Source of the DNA: Synechococcales cyanobacterium GL140_1_metabinner_5_sub | Lineage (GTDB): Bacteria > Cyanobacteriota > Cyanobacteriia > Cyanobacteriales > Chamaesiphonaceae | NCBI GenBank assembly: GCA_025359065.1 | Contig: JANYHM010000045.1 | Span: 1-64,000, forward strand | Direction: 5' to 3' | Length of the DNA stretch: 64,000 bases | In this document: piece by piece, positions 55,945 to 64,000 of the stretch | Numbering within the stretch: position 1 is the first letter of the stretch | Layout of the letters: the number at the start of each line of letters is the position of its first letter | Program-made: the position numbers and the translations under genes | The notes under the pieces: generated by a model | Told to the model about the DNA's origin: nothing | What the model saw: the letters and a program-made list of their open reading frames with translations, nothing else | Databases searched by the model: none

Positions 55945-55971
55945 GGGAAATATTTGGGTGGAAGGCAACAC

Positions 55972-56289
55972 CCACTACGAGAGTCAACTCTAATAACGTA
56001 ACATTCACTGATCCCCGTTTGCTGTAGCTTCTAATACGTTCGACAAATTGTTTTTGTTCATAAAAAACAATTAATCAATTAAACTCTTTGTCAGACAGGT
56101 ATTCTAGCGATTTCTCATGATTGCCAAAGTATTAAAAAACACTTGAGTTCTTGCCACTCTGCTTAGTCTGAATTATTAATTTTAGAAAAGAATTGATACT
56201 TGTTGAAGCAGACTTAATTTACTGAGATCAACCTCTGGACGGTTTGGTTTGCGGTATCATACAGGCTCGGCAATATTCGGCAATCACCT
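55972..56289. other. Promoter region of aroC with an A/T-rich hairpin
   Basis: About 320 non-coding bases. AATTGTTTTT (56046-56055) and AAAAACAATT (56063-56072) make a perfect 10-bp inverted repeat that could end stray transcription. Near aroC, TATCAT at about 56255 is a possible -10 box. The longest frame starts near 56118 and has nine codons. Confidence 0.45.
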
Positions 56290-57384
56290 ATGGGCAACAG
56301 TTTCGGCAAACTATTCAAAATTTCCACCTTTGGTGAATCCCATGGCGGCGGCGTGGGTGTGACGATCGACGGTTGCCCACCCCTATTAGAAATCAGCGCT
56401 GAGGAAATTCAGTTTGAGCTAGATCGCCGTCGCCCTGGCCAAAGTAAGATCACCACCCCTCGCAAGGAGAGCGACACCTGTGAGATTCTTTCGGGTATCT
56501 TTGAGGGCAAGACCACCGGCACTCCGATCGGCATCTTAGTACGTAATAAAGACGCACGTTCCCAAGATTATGATGAGATGGCTGGGAAGTATCGTCCTTC
56601 CCATGCTGATGCTACTTACGATGCCAAATATGGTATTCGCAACTGGCAAGGAGGAGGTCGTTCTTCGGCCAGGGAAACTATTGGTCGGGTAGCTGCCGGG
56701 GCGATCGCCAAGAAAATTCTTAAGCAGTCGGCGGGGGTAGAAATTATTGGCTATGTGAAGCGAATTCAAGATTTGGAAGCAGCGATCAATACCGCCACTG
56801 TGACTATGGAACAGGTGGAAAGCAACATTGTGCGCTGTCCTGATCCAGCTTGGGCAGAGAAGATGATCGCGCGCATTGAAGAGATCGGGCGGGCTGGAGA
56901 TTCGATCGGCGGAGTAGTGGAGTGTGTGGTACGAGGAATGCCCAAAGGTTTGGGAGAGCCAGTGTTCGATCGATTAGAAGCCGATATTGCCAAAGGGGTC
57001 ATGTCATTGCCTGCCACCAAAGGCTTTGAGATTGGTTCAGGTTTTGCTGGAACACTGATGACTGGCAGTCAGCACAATGATGAGTTTTGTTTGGACGAGC
57101 AGGGTAATTTAAGGACTGTAACCAACCGATCGGGCGGCACCCAGGGGGGCATTAGTAACGGTGAGCACATTATTATTCGGGTGGCCTTTAAACCTACTGC
57201 TACTATCCGCAAGGAGCAGCGTACTGTAAGTGCGGCTGGTGAAGAAACTACTTTAGCGGGCAAAGGTCGCCATGATCCCTGTGTGCTGCCCCGCGCAGTG
57301 CCGATGGTGGAAGCCATGGTAGCTTTGGTACTCTGTGACCATTTGATGCGTCAAAACGCCCAGTGTAACTTGCCGAATATGTGA
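56290..57384 (+). CDS. aroC: Chorismate synthase
   Basis: 364 residues. The family signatures [17 protein letters not shown], then [52 protein letters not shown] and [18 protein letters not shown] are all present, including the FMN-contact Ser/Arg loop. It catalyses the last step of the shikimate pathway. Two other shikimate genes (DAHP synthase and aroK) follow within 7 kb. Confidence 0.97.
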   Translation: MGNSFGKLFKISTFGESHGGGVGVTIDGCPPLLEISAEEIQFELDRRRPGQSKITTPRKESDTCEILSGIFEGKTTGTPIGILVRNKDARSQDYDEMAGKYRPSHADATYDAKYGIRNWQGGGRSSARETIGRVAAGAIAKKILKQSAGVEIIGYVKRIQDLEAAINTATVTMEQVESNIVRCPDPAWAEKMIARIEEIGRAGDSIGGVVECVVRGMPKGLGEPVFDRLEADIAKGVMSLPATKGFEIGSGFAGTLMTGSQHNDEFCLDEQGNLRTVTNRSGGTQGGISNGEHIIIRVAFKPTATIRKEQRTVSAAGEETTLAGKGRHDPCVLPRAVPMVEAMVALVLCDHLMRQNAQCNLPNM

Positions 57385-57463
57385 TTGTTTGTTCAATAGA
57401 AAAGAACGTAGACAACGAACTCAAATCGGCTAATATCGTAAAGTTGACCTCTGCCATGCTGCT

Positions 57464-58429
57464 ATGAAACTCGCCTTCATCATCGACCCGATCGCCAAAC
57501 TCGACCCCACCCACGACAGCAGCGTGGCCATGATGGAAGCCGCCGGAATCCTTGGGCATCAAGTTTATATCACCACCGCCGAACAACTTGCCGTCATCGA
57601 CGGTCGCGCCGCCGCCTTCCTGCAAACCATCCAAATCGAACCAGTCAAACTGGTCGAACAACGCTGGATTGCGATCGAGCAGTGGTATCAAGTCGGTCAA
57701 CCAGAACTGATCTTTCTGGACGAAATGCAGGCGGTCTTCATGCGTACCGATCCGCCGGTAGATGTGCCATATCTATACATTACCTATATCCTGGACTATG
57801 TAGACCCGCAAAAAACCCTGGTAGTCAACAACCCCAATGGACTGCGCGCCGCCAACGAAAAAATGTTTGCCATGCAGTTCCAAGAATGGATGACCGACAC
57901 AATCGTCACCCGGGACAAAAAAGTAATCAGAGAATTCGTCGAAAAACACCAGGCCGCCGTCATGAAACCTCTGGGGGGCAAAGCAGGTGAAGGCATCTTG
58001 TTCCTGCAACCAGAAGACCGCAACATCAACTCCTTAGTAGAAATCAGCACCCAATGGGGCAAGTATCCCATGATGATCCAAAAATTCTTACCCGCTGCTA
58101 AAGACGGCGACAAGCGGATCATTGTTTTGGATGGTCAACCCTTGGGCGCGATCGATCGCATTCCGACCGGCAAAGAATTCCGAGGTAACATGGCCGTAGG
58201 TGGCCGAGTCGCCGCTGCGAAAATTACTGATCGGGAGCTAGAAATGTGTGCAGACATGGCTCCCAAGCTTAAACAATATGGCTTATACTTCGTGGGCATC
58301 GATGTGATCGGCGGCTACCTCACCGAAGTCAATGTCACCAGCCCTACCGGAATTAGGGAAATCGATCGGCTTAATAACATCTCCTTAGGAAAACAAGTCA
58401 TCGAATGGGTCGCTGCAAAACAAGCTTAA
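57464..58429 (+). CDS. gshB: Glutathione synthetase
   Basis: 321 residues. The prokaryotic GshB start MKLAFIIDPIAKLDPTHDSSVAMMEAA and the ATP-grasp part with NNPNGLRAANEKMFAMQF, KPLGGKAGEGILFL, RVAAAKITDRELEMC and DVIGGYLTEVNVTSPTGIREI are intact. It adds glycine to gamma-glutamylcysteine. It stands between aroC and the DAHP synthase leader, 80 bases after aroC. Confidence 0.96.
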   Translation: MKLAFIIDPIAKLDPTHDSSVAMMEAAGILGHQVYITTAEQLAVIDGRAAAFLQTIQIEPVKLVEQRWIAIEQWYQVGQPELIFLDEMQAVFMRTDPPVDVPYLYITYILDYVDPQKTLVVNNPNGLRAANEKMFAMQFQEWMTDTIVTRDKKVIREFVEKHQAAVMKPLGGKAGEGILFLQPEDRNINSLVEISTQWGKYPMMIQKFLPAAKDGDKRIIVLDGQPLGAIDRIPTGKEFRGNMAVGGRVAAAKITDRELEMCADMAPKLKQYGLYFVGIDVIGGYLTEVNVTSPTGIREIDRLNNISLGKQVIEWVAAKQA

Positions 58430-58488
58430 GCAAGCTATGATAAAACTTCAAATACCTGCGCCGACGGTTCGCAGAGTAGAAAAAATTC

Positions 58489-58617
58489 ATGAAACCCCAT
58501 CATTCTCTGTATTTAATCTTCAATAACTTAGCGAAAACGACTGCTTGCTGCGAGTTGCAAGCAAACTGGTGGCGATTTAAAACCAGCTACTGTTGGCGAC
58601 CATATTACCAAGCCTAA
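58489..58617 (+). promoter_or_regulatory. Aromatic-rich leader peptide upstream of DAHP synthase
   Basis: A 42-codon frame begins MKPHHSLYLIFNN and ends with a dense aromatic block: NWWRF at codons 26-30, SYCWR at 33-37 and PYY at 38-40. It holds three Trp, four Tyr and two Phe, with two adjacent Trp codons at 58567-58572. It stops 61 bases before the DAHP synthase ATG. Clustered codons for the pathway's end products ahead of its first enzyme are the mark of ribosome-mediated attenuation. I see no classical terminator hairpin with a T-run downstream, so control could be by Rho, anti-sense pairing or translational coupling. Confidence 0.6.
58542..58563 (+). promoter_or_regulatory. Hairpin within the leader
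   Basis: TGCTTGC (58542-58548) pairs with GCAAGCA (58557-58563), covering codons 18-25 just before the Trp pair. A second short pairing, CTGGT (58566-58570) with ACCAG (58582-58586), overlaps the first Trp codons. A ribosome stalled at the Trp codons would open both. Confidence 0.45.
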
Positions 58618-58678
58618 AAATATTTCTAGCCCCTAAAAAACTATCAATTTTCAATTCTCCACTATCAATTAAATAATC

Positions 58679-59722
58679 ATGGAAGATAAAATTTCTGACG
58701 CTTGCATCGACAAGTCCCAAGTGCTTATGCCTCCCACTGCCCTTAAGGCTGAGTTACCCCTAACTCCAGAATTAGAGCAACAGGTTCTTAAGCATCGGTC
58801 AGACATCAAAAACATTCTGGATTTCCGCGACAGCCGCAAGTTTGTTGTCCTCGGCCCTTGCTCAATTCATGATGTCTCTGCGGCTATGGAGTACGCTCAT
58901 AGGCTCAAAGAATTATCAGACAGAGTTTCCGACAAGCTTTTACTCATCATGCGGGTCTACTTTGAAAAACCCCGCACCACCGTTGGCTGGAAAGGTTTGA
59001 TCAACGACCCAGACCTGGATGATTCTTTTGACGTAGAAAAAGGATTGCACATTGGTCGTCAGCTCTTACTCGATATTACGAAACTAGGCTTGCCCACTGC
59101 CACAGAAGCATTGGATCCGATCGTCCCTCAATATATTGGTGATTTGATCTCTTGGGCCGCGATCGGCGCGCGCACGACCGAGTCTCAGACTCACCGAGAA
59201 ATGGCCAGTGGTCTTTCGATGCCAGTAGGTTTCAAGAATGGTACTGACGGCAGCATTAAAGTAGCGCTAAATGCCTTACAGTCGGCGATGCAGCCTCACA
59301 ATTTCCTGGGTATCAATCAGGAGGGACAAGTAAGCGTGTTCCAGACTATCGGTAATGCTTATGGCCACGTGATTTTACGCGGTGGCGAAAGTCAGCCTAA
59401 CTATGATTCGGGCAGTGTGGCGGAAGTGGAAGCAGCTTTGAAGAAGGCTGGTCAGCAACCCCGAATTGTAATCGATTGCAGTCACGGCAATTCCAACAAG
59501 GATTACCGTTTACAGCCGATCGTGCTAGAAAATGTGGTGCAGCAAATTGTGAGCGGCAATCACTCGATCGTTGGTCTCATGCTAGAGTCTCATTTGTTTG
59601 AGGGCAGTCAATCGATCCCGGCTGATTTGAGTGAGCTGAAATATGGGGTTTCGGTAACTGATAAGTGTATCAATTGGGATCAGACTACCGAGATTATTAT
59701 GGCGGCCTTCGATCGGCTCTAA
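58679..59722 (+). CDS. 3-deoxy-7-phosphoheptulonate (DAHP) synthase, class I (AroF/G/H type)
   Basis: 347 residues. The class I motifs FVVLGPCSIHDVSAAMEYAHRL, MRVYFEKPRTTVGWKGLINDP, IGARTTESQTHREMASGLSMPVGFKNGTDG and IVIDCSHGNSNKDY are present, including the metal-binding Cys, His, Glu and Asp. It catalyses the first step of the shikimate pathway, usually feedback-inhibited by Phe, Tyr or Trp. It is preceded by an aromatic-rich leader frame, and two copies of ACTATCAATT lie between leader and start. No strong ribosome-binding site is visible. Confidence 0.96.
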   Translation: MEDKISDACIDKSQVLMPPTALKAELPLTPELEQQVLKHRSDIKNILDFRDSRKFVVLGPCSIHDVSAAMEYAHRLKELSDRVSDKLLLIMRVYFEKPRTTVGWKGLINDPDLDDSFDVEKGLHIGRQLLLDITKLGLPTATEALDPIVPQYIGDLISWAAIGARTTESQTHREMASGLSMPVGFKNGTDGSIKVALNALQSAMQPHNFLGINQEGQVSVFQTIGNAYGHVILRGGESQPNYDSGSVAEVEAALKKAGQQPRIVIDCSHGNSNKDYRLQPIVLENVVQQIVSGNHSIVGLMLESHLFEGSQSIPADLSELKYGVSVTDKCINWDQTTEIIMAAFDRL

Positions 59723-59727
59723 ATTTT

Positions 59728-59764
59728 TAAACCATCAGATAAAAATAATTTTTCTGATGGTTTA
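59728..59764. terminator. Hairpin after DAHP synthase
   Basis: TAAACCATCAGA (59728-59739) and TCTGATGGTTTA (59753-59764) pair perfectly, with A/T pairing inside the loop. The stem lies 5 bases after the DAHP synthase stop and 15 bases before the end of a convergent gene. T-runs inside the loop but not after the stem make it an imperfect terminator, plausibly two-way. Confidence 0.6.
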
Positions 59765-59778
59765 GCTTAAGATTGAAT

Positions 59779-60204
59779 TTATAACCACTGTCCACCGCGA
59801 TAGCGACTGTGAGGAAACATTACCCTTAGTAGGCTGTGGGCAGCAAGAAACATCATGAGGCTGGCGATCGCATATTGCAACAGCAGCCACTGAATAGGCA
59901 AAGAGTTGGTATTGATTCCTGGGAGTTGATTAACCTTGAGCAGCAGTGCCAAAATCCCTCCTTCCACCATAGCTCCAGCTAGCTGGAGCAAACCTGGCCA
60001 ATCGCTATCCCAACGCAGCTTTTGAATTTGTTGGGTAACTACATCAGAGATAATGCCGCAGACTCCCATATAAATTAGCAGCACCAAATAAGAAAAACTC
60101 TTGGGCGAAAACAGTCCCAAAGCAAAAGGCAATGAGACGAGTAGCCCCACTGTAGGCAGCAAAAACAAGCGCATTTGCCAACGACCAAAGAGCGTAGGAG
60201 TCAT
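59779..60204 (-). CDS. Four-span membrane protein encoded after ndhH
   Basis: 141 residues with hydrophobic spans LFLLPTVGLLVSLPFALGLF, YLVLLIYMGVCGIISDVV, LAGAMVEGGILALLLKV and LQYAIASLMMFLAAHSLLRVMF. It begins 6 bases after the ndhH stop, so it is almost surely co-transcribed with it. No named family is recognised. Its position suggests a link to the NDH-1 membrane complex or its assembly, which is inference only. Confidence 0.6.
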   Translation of the reverse strand: MTPTLFGRWQMRLFLLPTVGLLVSLPFALGLFSPKSFSYLVLLIYMGVCGIISDVVTQQIQKLRWDSDWPGLLQLAGAMVEGGILALLLKVNQLPGINTNSLPIQWLLLQYAIASLMMFLAAHSLLRVMFPHSRYRGGQWL

Positions 60205-60210
60205 AGTTAT

Positions 60211-61395
60211 TTATCGATCGACTGAACCCATAATGATATCGATGCTGCCTAAAATTGTTACTAAGTCAGCGATTTTTACGCCGGTTAGTAAGTGGGGCAA
60301 AATTTGCAGATTATTGAAATCTGCCGCCCGAATCTTCCAGCGCCAAGGGAAGACATTATCTTCACCCACAATAAAGATTCCCACTTCGCCCTTGCCGCTT
60401 TCCATCCGCACATAGTGTTCGCCTTTAGGGATTTTGAAAGTAGGAGCGATTTTTTTGCTGACGTACTGATAGTCTGGGCCATCCCATTCTGATTTTGGGC
60501 CAGCAGCTAAACGCTTCGCTTCCAAGTTCTCGTAAGGGCCACCGGGTAAACCAGCGATCGCCTGCCGCAAAATTTTCACCGATTCACGCATTTCCTTCAT
60601 CCGCACCACATAGCGGGCAAAGCAGTCACCTCCAGTATCCCAAGCTACATCCCAATCAAAATCGTCGTAGCACTCGTAGCTGTCTACCTTACGCAGATCC
60701 CAATTTACTCCCGAAGCCCGCAGCATTGGTCCAGACAGACCCCAGTTAATGGCTTCTTCGCGCCCGATCGTGCCAATGCCTTCTACCCGTTTACGGAAGA
60801 TCGGGTTGTTGGTAATTAGTTTTTCGTACTCATCAATTTTGGGATCAAAATAATCGCAAAAATCAATGCACTTATCGATCCAGCCGTAGGGCAGATCCAC
60901 AGCCACACCACCAATCCGGAAATAATTGTTGTTGACCATTCGGTAGCCAGTAGCAGCTTCCCATAGGTCATAAATCATCTCCCGTTCCCGAAAAATATAA
61001 AAGAAGGGAGTCTGAGCACCCACATCGGCCATAAACGGGCCAAGCCACAGCAAGTGGTTGGCAATCCGGTTCAGCTCTAGCATGATCACCCGGATATAGC
61101 TGGCGCGCTTGGGCACCGGAATACCAGCGAGTTTTTCGGGGGCGTTGACGGTAATGGCCTCGTTGAACATCCCTGCCGCGTAGTCCCAGCGACTGACATA
61201 GGGCACATACATAATGTTGGTGCGGCTCTCGGCAATTTTTTCCATGCCGCGATGGAGATAGCCGATCACCGGCTCACAATCTACTACGTCTTCACCATCC
61301 AAGGTGACGATGAGCCGCAATACCCCGTGCATCGAGGGGTGGTGCGGACCCATGTTGAGCACCATTGGCTCGACTCTAGTTTCTAGCTTAGTCAT
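60211..61395 (-). CDS. ndhH: NAD(P)H-quinone oxidoreductase subunit H
   Basis: 394 residues. It shows [61 protein letters not shown]-like segments, [18 protein letters not shown] and the closing [18 protein letters not shown]. It is the 49-kDa subunit that carries the quinone-site face in the peripheral arm of the NDH-1 complex, working in respiration and cyclic electron flow in thylakoids. It precedes a small membrane-protein gene. Confidence 0.97.
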   Translation of the reverse strand: MTKLETRVEPMVLNMGPHHPSMHGVLRLIVTLDGEDVVDCEPVIGYLHRGMEKIAESRTNIMYVPYVSRWDYAAGMFNEAITVNAPEKLAGIPVPKRASYIRVIMLELNRIANHLLWLGPFMADVGAQTPFFYIFREREMIYDLWEAATGYRMVNNNYFRIGGVAVDLPYGWIDKCIDFCDYFDPKIDEYEKLITNNPIFRKRVEGIGTIGREEAINWGLSGPMLRASGVNWDLRKVDSYECYDDFDWDVAWDTGGDCFARYVVRMKEMRESVKILRQAIAGLPGGPYENLEAKRLAAGPKSEWDGPDYQYVSKKIAPTFKIPKGEHYVRMESGKGEVGIFIVGEDNVFPWRWKIRAADFNNLQILPHLLTGVKIADLVTILGSIDIIMGSVDR

Positions 61396-61480
61396 GGATT
61401 CTGTTTGTGGGAGAGGATCGTTGGGCGATTGCCCTTCGAGCTATTATAAGCCCCATTGTCTTCGGTTGGGTATCTGGGTT

Positions 61481-61594
61481 CTAGAGTTGATTGTATTGGG
61501 CGACCCAATATAATCCACCGATCGCCAACACAGTTTGGCCAGCTAGGTAGTTAGCAAGATTTGGTTCAGGAGCAGCAGATTCAGGAGTGGTCAT
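61481..61594 (-). CDS. Small single-span protein of 37 residues between argB and ndhH
   Basis: The frame reads MTTPESAAPEPNLANYLAG then QTVLAIGGLYWVAQYNQL. It has a polar Pro/Glu-rich head and one hydrophobic segment of about 18 residues near the C-terminus. The size and pattern match the small single-helix subunits of thylakoid complexes, and it lies 23 bases after argB and 85 bases before ndhH on the same strand. I cannot assign it to a known family; NDH-1 or photosystem association is only suggested by position. Confidence 0.5.
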   Translation of the reverse strand: MTTPESAAPEPNLANYLAGQTVLAIGGLYWVAQYNQL

Positions 61595-61617
61595 CGATCG
61601 AAGAAAAAATTAAAGTG

Positions 61618-62532
61618 CTATGACCGATGATGTTCGGAAGGAACAATCATGGTGCCGATTCCATTATCGGTGAAAATTTCTAGCAGCAGAGAATGAGCCA
61701 CCCGACCATCGATAATATGGGCGGCTTTGACTCCTTGAGCCAAACTCCGAATGCAACAGTTTAGCTTCGGAATCATGCCTCCACTAACCACACCATCATT
61801 AACTAACTGGCGAGATTGATTGATATCTAATTGCCGAATCAGACTGGTAGGATCTTTAAAGTCACGCATTAGGCCGGGGGTGTCGGTTAGCAATATCAGC
61901 TTTTCGGCACCCAGGGCAGCAGCAATTTCTCCAGCAACAGTGTCGGCATTGATGTTGTAAGACTGGCCGCTACTGTCAGCAGCAACGCTGGAGATTACTG
62001 GGATATAGCCACCGCCAGCCAATAACTCTAAGACCTTGACGTTTACACCACTGACTTCACCCACAAAACCAATATCAGTGCGGCCTTCGGGTCTGGCCAT
62101 AACTAAGTTGGCATCTTTGCCGCACATCCCGATCGCCGATCCACCAGATTGATTGATCAGCGAAACTATTTCTTTGTTAACTTTGCCCACCAAGACCATT
62201 TCTACTACTTCCATGGTGGCGGCATCGGTAACTCGCAGACCGTCTTTAAACTGAGGCTCGATATTTAACTTATCCAGCCAACTATTGATTTCTGGGCCAC
62301 CGCCATGGACAATAATTGGCCGAATGCCAATGCAGGCCATAAAAATAATGTCTCGAATTACCCGATCTTTCAGCTTGCTGTCTTTCATGGCTGCGCCACC
62401 ATACTTGACAACTACCGTGCGACCGGCAAAACGCTGCATGTAGGGCAGGGCTTCGCTGAGTACCTGCACCCGATCGTGGACGCTGAGAGTAGAGCTGAGC
62501 AGGGCGTTGGCCACAGTAGATTCGTTGGTCAT
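61618..62532 (-). CDS. argB: N-acetylglutamate kinase
   Basis: 304 residues. Motifs [69 protein letters not shown] and [11 protein letters not shown] are present, as are the C-terminal arginine-binding residues ([24 protein letters not shown]). It performs the second step of arginine synthesis and in cyanobacteria is controlled by PII. It lies 27 bases after aroK on the same strand. Confidence 0.97.
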   Translation of the reverse strand: MTNESTVANALLSSTLSVHDRVQVLSEALPYMQRFAGRTVVVKYGGAAMKDSKLKDRVIRDIIFMACIGIRPIIVHGGGPEINSWLDKLNIEPQFKDGLRVTDAATMEVVEMVLVGKVNKEIVSLINQSGGSAIGMCGKDANLVMARPEGRTDIGFVGEVSGVNVKVLELLAGGGYIPVISSVAADSSGQSYNINADTVAGEIAAALGAEKLILLTDTPGLMRDFKDPTSLIRQLDINQSRQLVNDGVVSGGMIPKLNCCIRSLAQGVKAAHIIDGRVAHSLLLEIFTDNGIGTMIVPSEHHRS

Positions 62533-62559
62533 GAAAGTTGGCTGGAGGATAAAGGGATG

Positions 62560-63120
62560 CTAGCCAGGAGGCTGAGTAGATTTTAATATTGTTGGGATCA
62601 TTTGTAAGATCTCAGCGGCTACATCTGCCGGTGATCTTTCTTGCTCGATCGAAATTTTTAGATCAGCTTCGCCGTAGCGCGATCGACGACTCTCTAAAAT
62701 TTCGTGCAGTTTAGCTTGGGGGTTAGGGTCTAACAGTAATGGCCGAGTAGTATCGCCTACTAGTCGCTGCCACAGTACATTTTCGGCTACGTCTAGCCAC
62801 ACCACCATGCCCTGGCGCAGAGATCCCCAGTTTTCTTGCTTGATCACTATTCCCCCACCGGTAGAAACTACTAGCTTGGTATAGGCTGAGACTTCGGAGA
62901 GGACTTGAGATTCGATCAATCTAAATTTATCTTCTCCCACTGCTGCAAAGATTTCACTGATCGATTTTTTAGTGAGGCGTTCGATCGAGGTATCGGTATC
63001 TAAAAAACCATAGCCAATCTGCTTGGCCAACACTTGACCAATAGTCGATTTGCCGCAGCCCATCATGCCAATGAGATAAATATTCAGGTTTTGCAGTCCA
63101 GTGTGTGATTGTTTAGTCAT
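62560..63120 (-). CDS. aroK: Shikimate kinase
   Basis: 186 residues. The P-loop IYLIGMMGCGKSTIGQVLAKQ, then YGFLDTDTSIERLTKKSISEIFA for shikimate binding and VVSTGGGIVIKQENW are present, with a lid Arg in GDTTRPLLLD. It phosphorylates shikimate. Its ATG is 3 bases after the upstream membrane-protein gene stop, so the pair forms an operon that continues into argB. Confidence 0.95.
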   Translation of the reverse strand: MTKQSHTGLQNLNIYLIGMMGCGKSTIGQVLAKQIGYGFLDTDTSIERLTKKSISEIFAAVGEDKFRLIESQVLSEVSAYTKLVVSTGGGIVIKQENWGSLRQGMVVWLDVAENVLWQRLVGDTTRPLLLDPNPQAKLHEILESRRSRYGEADLKISIEQERSPADVAAEILQMIPTILKSTQPPG

Positions 63121-63123
63121 AAG

Positions 63124-63708
63124 TTATTCCTCGTCATCAAAGTCAAATCCCCAGTCCTGATTGTCGGGTTTGAGGGTACTTTCTACTTGAGGACGGGCGG
63201 CTGGTTTCGGAGCGTCTTGCGGTGGCGTGATCACGCGATAGTTGGCATCGCGCACTATATCTTGCTCTGGCTTTTCTTTGGGGCGAGAGTAGTTATCAAA
63301 TCGATCGCGGATCTTATCAATTGGTGAACTGGAGGACGAATCTGTTTCTTGATCTTCTTTGTCAAACTGTTGGGATGGCTGATAATTATGGTCTGGTGGC
63401 TCTAATTGTTCTAATGGCTCTTCGAGATCTTGATTTTCTAGCTTTCTGGCGATTTTTGCTTTTTTGGCAATACTGCGCGCTCTACTGGCCACATAACTCC
63501 AGAGAGCAATCCGTAAACCCAGACCAGCAAATAAACCACTACCCACTGCGGCCAAGCCCAAAAATCCTAGAGGAATCGGCACGGTCTGCCAACCCAGAAA
63601 TACTAGACGCAATGCGGGCAACGGATTAGAGAATGCTGTAAAAACCAAGGCGATCGCTAAAAGAATGATCGCCATCAGTCGCACAAGAGAGATGATCATC
63701 AGATTCAA
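63124..63708 (-). CDS. Two-span membrane protein with long disordered tail
   Basis: 194 residues. The N-terminus holds two spans (LMAIILLAIALVFTAFSNP and FLGLAAVGSGLFAGLGLRIALW) in an arrangement like LapA-type proteins. From residue 85 it is acidic and polar with low complexity (LEPPDHNYQPSQQF, DSSSSSPIDK, DWGFDFDDEE). The tail is probably cytoplasmic and may recruit partners. It directly precedes aroK. An internal Met at residue 4 is an alternative start. No named function. Confidence 0.55.
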   Translation of the reverse strand: MNLMIISLVRLMAIILLAIALVFTAFSNPLPALRLVFLGWQTVPIPLGFLGLAAVGSGLFAGLGLRIALWSYVASRARSIAKKAKIARKLENQDLEEPLEQLEPPDHNYQPSQQFDKEDQETDSSSSSPIDKIRDRFDNYSRPKEKPEQDIVRDANYRVITPPQDAPKPAARPQVESTLKPDNQDWGFDFDDEE

Positions 63709-63730
63709 GGGGCGATGGAGCGCCTATAGA

Positions 63731-64000
63731 TTATAAGTCGCGGGGAGTCTCTTTCCAGCGCTTCAACGGTACACAGTCGATACCCACTTGATCGAGGGTG
63801 CGAGCTACCACAAAATCTACCAGGTCTTCGATCGATTGGGGTTTGTGATACCAAGCCGGAATCGCTGGCACAATCCGCGCTCCCGCTTCTGCCAGGGTGG
63901 TGAGGTTTTTAAGGTGAATCAAACTAAAGGGAGTCTCCCGAGGCACGATTACTAGTTTGCGGCCTTCTTTAAGCTGCACGTCAGCGGCACGCTCCAGTAA
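63731..64000 (-). CDS. ubiX: Flavin prenyltransferase UbiX, 5' end outside window
   Basis: The frame is open to the right edge and encodes the C-terminal 89 residues: [63 protein letters not shown]. The PRETP(F/L)S..HL and GA.I.PA.P..Y..P motifs are UbiX hallmarks. UbiX prenylates FMN to make the cofactor of UbiD-type decarboxylases. The gene starts beyond base 64000. Confidence 0.9.
   Translation of the reverse strand, partial: LLERAADVQLKEGRKLVIVPRETPFSLIHLKNLTTLAEAGARIVPAIPAWYHKPQSIEDLVDFVVARTLDQVGIDCVPLKRWKETPRDL

Noticed and set aside
57248-57700. A 150-codon minus-strand frame across aroC and gshB
   Set aside because: It is antisense to two clear genes and shows no protein family features.
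58618-58678. A classical Rho-independent attenuator between leader and DAHP synthase
   Set aside because: No GC-rich hairpin followed by a T-run is present; only direct repeats of ACTATCAATT were seen.
1-64000. tRNA, rRNA or CRISPR arrays
   Set aside because: I looked for T-loop sequences and regularly spaced repeats and found none; a covariance-model search would be needed to exclude small RNAs.

Overview
This window is cyanobacterial chromosome. The diagnostic genes are ndhH (photosynthetic-type NDH-1), a Psb32/TPM thylakoid protein, a DUF1830 protein, Uma2 and DUF2887 family proteins, an oxygenic-type lipid A gene set (fabZ-lpxA-lpxB), and a very high density of CGATCG/GCGATCGC (HIP1-like) words. 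No rRNA, tRNA, CRISPR array or complete insertion sequence was seen. The species cannot be named from the sequence.

Layout. 0-7 kb is a worn accessory stretch: a headless TetR remnant, two PIN-type toxin-antitoxin pairs (809-1460 and 5550-6274), a nuclease-family tail fragment and a SulP transporter that ends early, followed by a HAD hydrolase and a chromate transporter (chrA). 7-10.5 kb holds a Ser/Thr kinase, a 2-hydroxyacid dehydrogenase and membrane proteins. 10.5-13.2 kb holds a type II restriction-modification pair (HindVP-like nuclease and C5 methyltransferase) next to a decayed second copy of chrA. 13.2-33.5 kb is mostly housekeeping: an alpha/beta hydrolase plus acyltransferase pair, a U32 protein, an amine oxidase, obgE, lpxB-lpxA-fabZ, prfA, psb32, a GNAT protein, a class A penicillin-binding protein with a repetitive tail, and carB.

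33.5-42.1 kb is a second accessory island: two Uma2 proteins, a histone-deacetylase-like enzyme, a palindrome-preceded small gene, a DUF2887 remnant and a 1514-residue protein with an N-terminal PD-(D/E)xK (Cap4-like) nuclease, a STAND/NACHT-type ATPase and a long helical C-terminus. This last gene is the best candidate for an uncharacterised defence system (Avs-like architecture).

42-64 kb returns to core genes: a MATE exporter, gltX, an EamA transporter remnant, miaA, gyrB, a lone cysW, UPF0182, moaE, murD, an SDR enzyme, aroC, gshB, DAHP synthase, ndhH, argB, aroK and part of ubiX. Three shikimate-pathway genes (aroC, DAHP synthase, aroK) lie within 7 kb. DAHP synthase is preceded by a 42-codon open frame packed with Trp, Tyr and Phe codons, which looks like an attenuation leader. 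A 37-codon single-membrane-span ORF sits between argB and ndhH.
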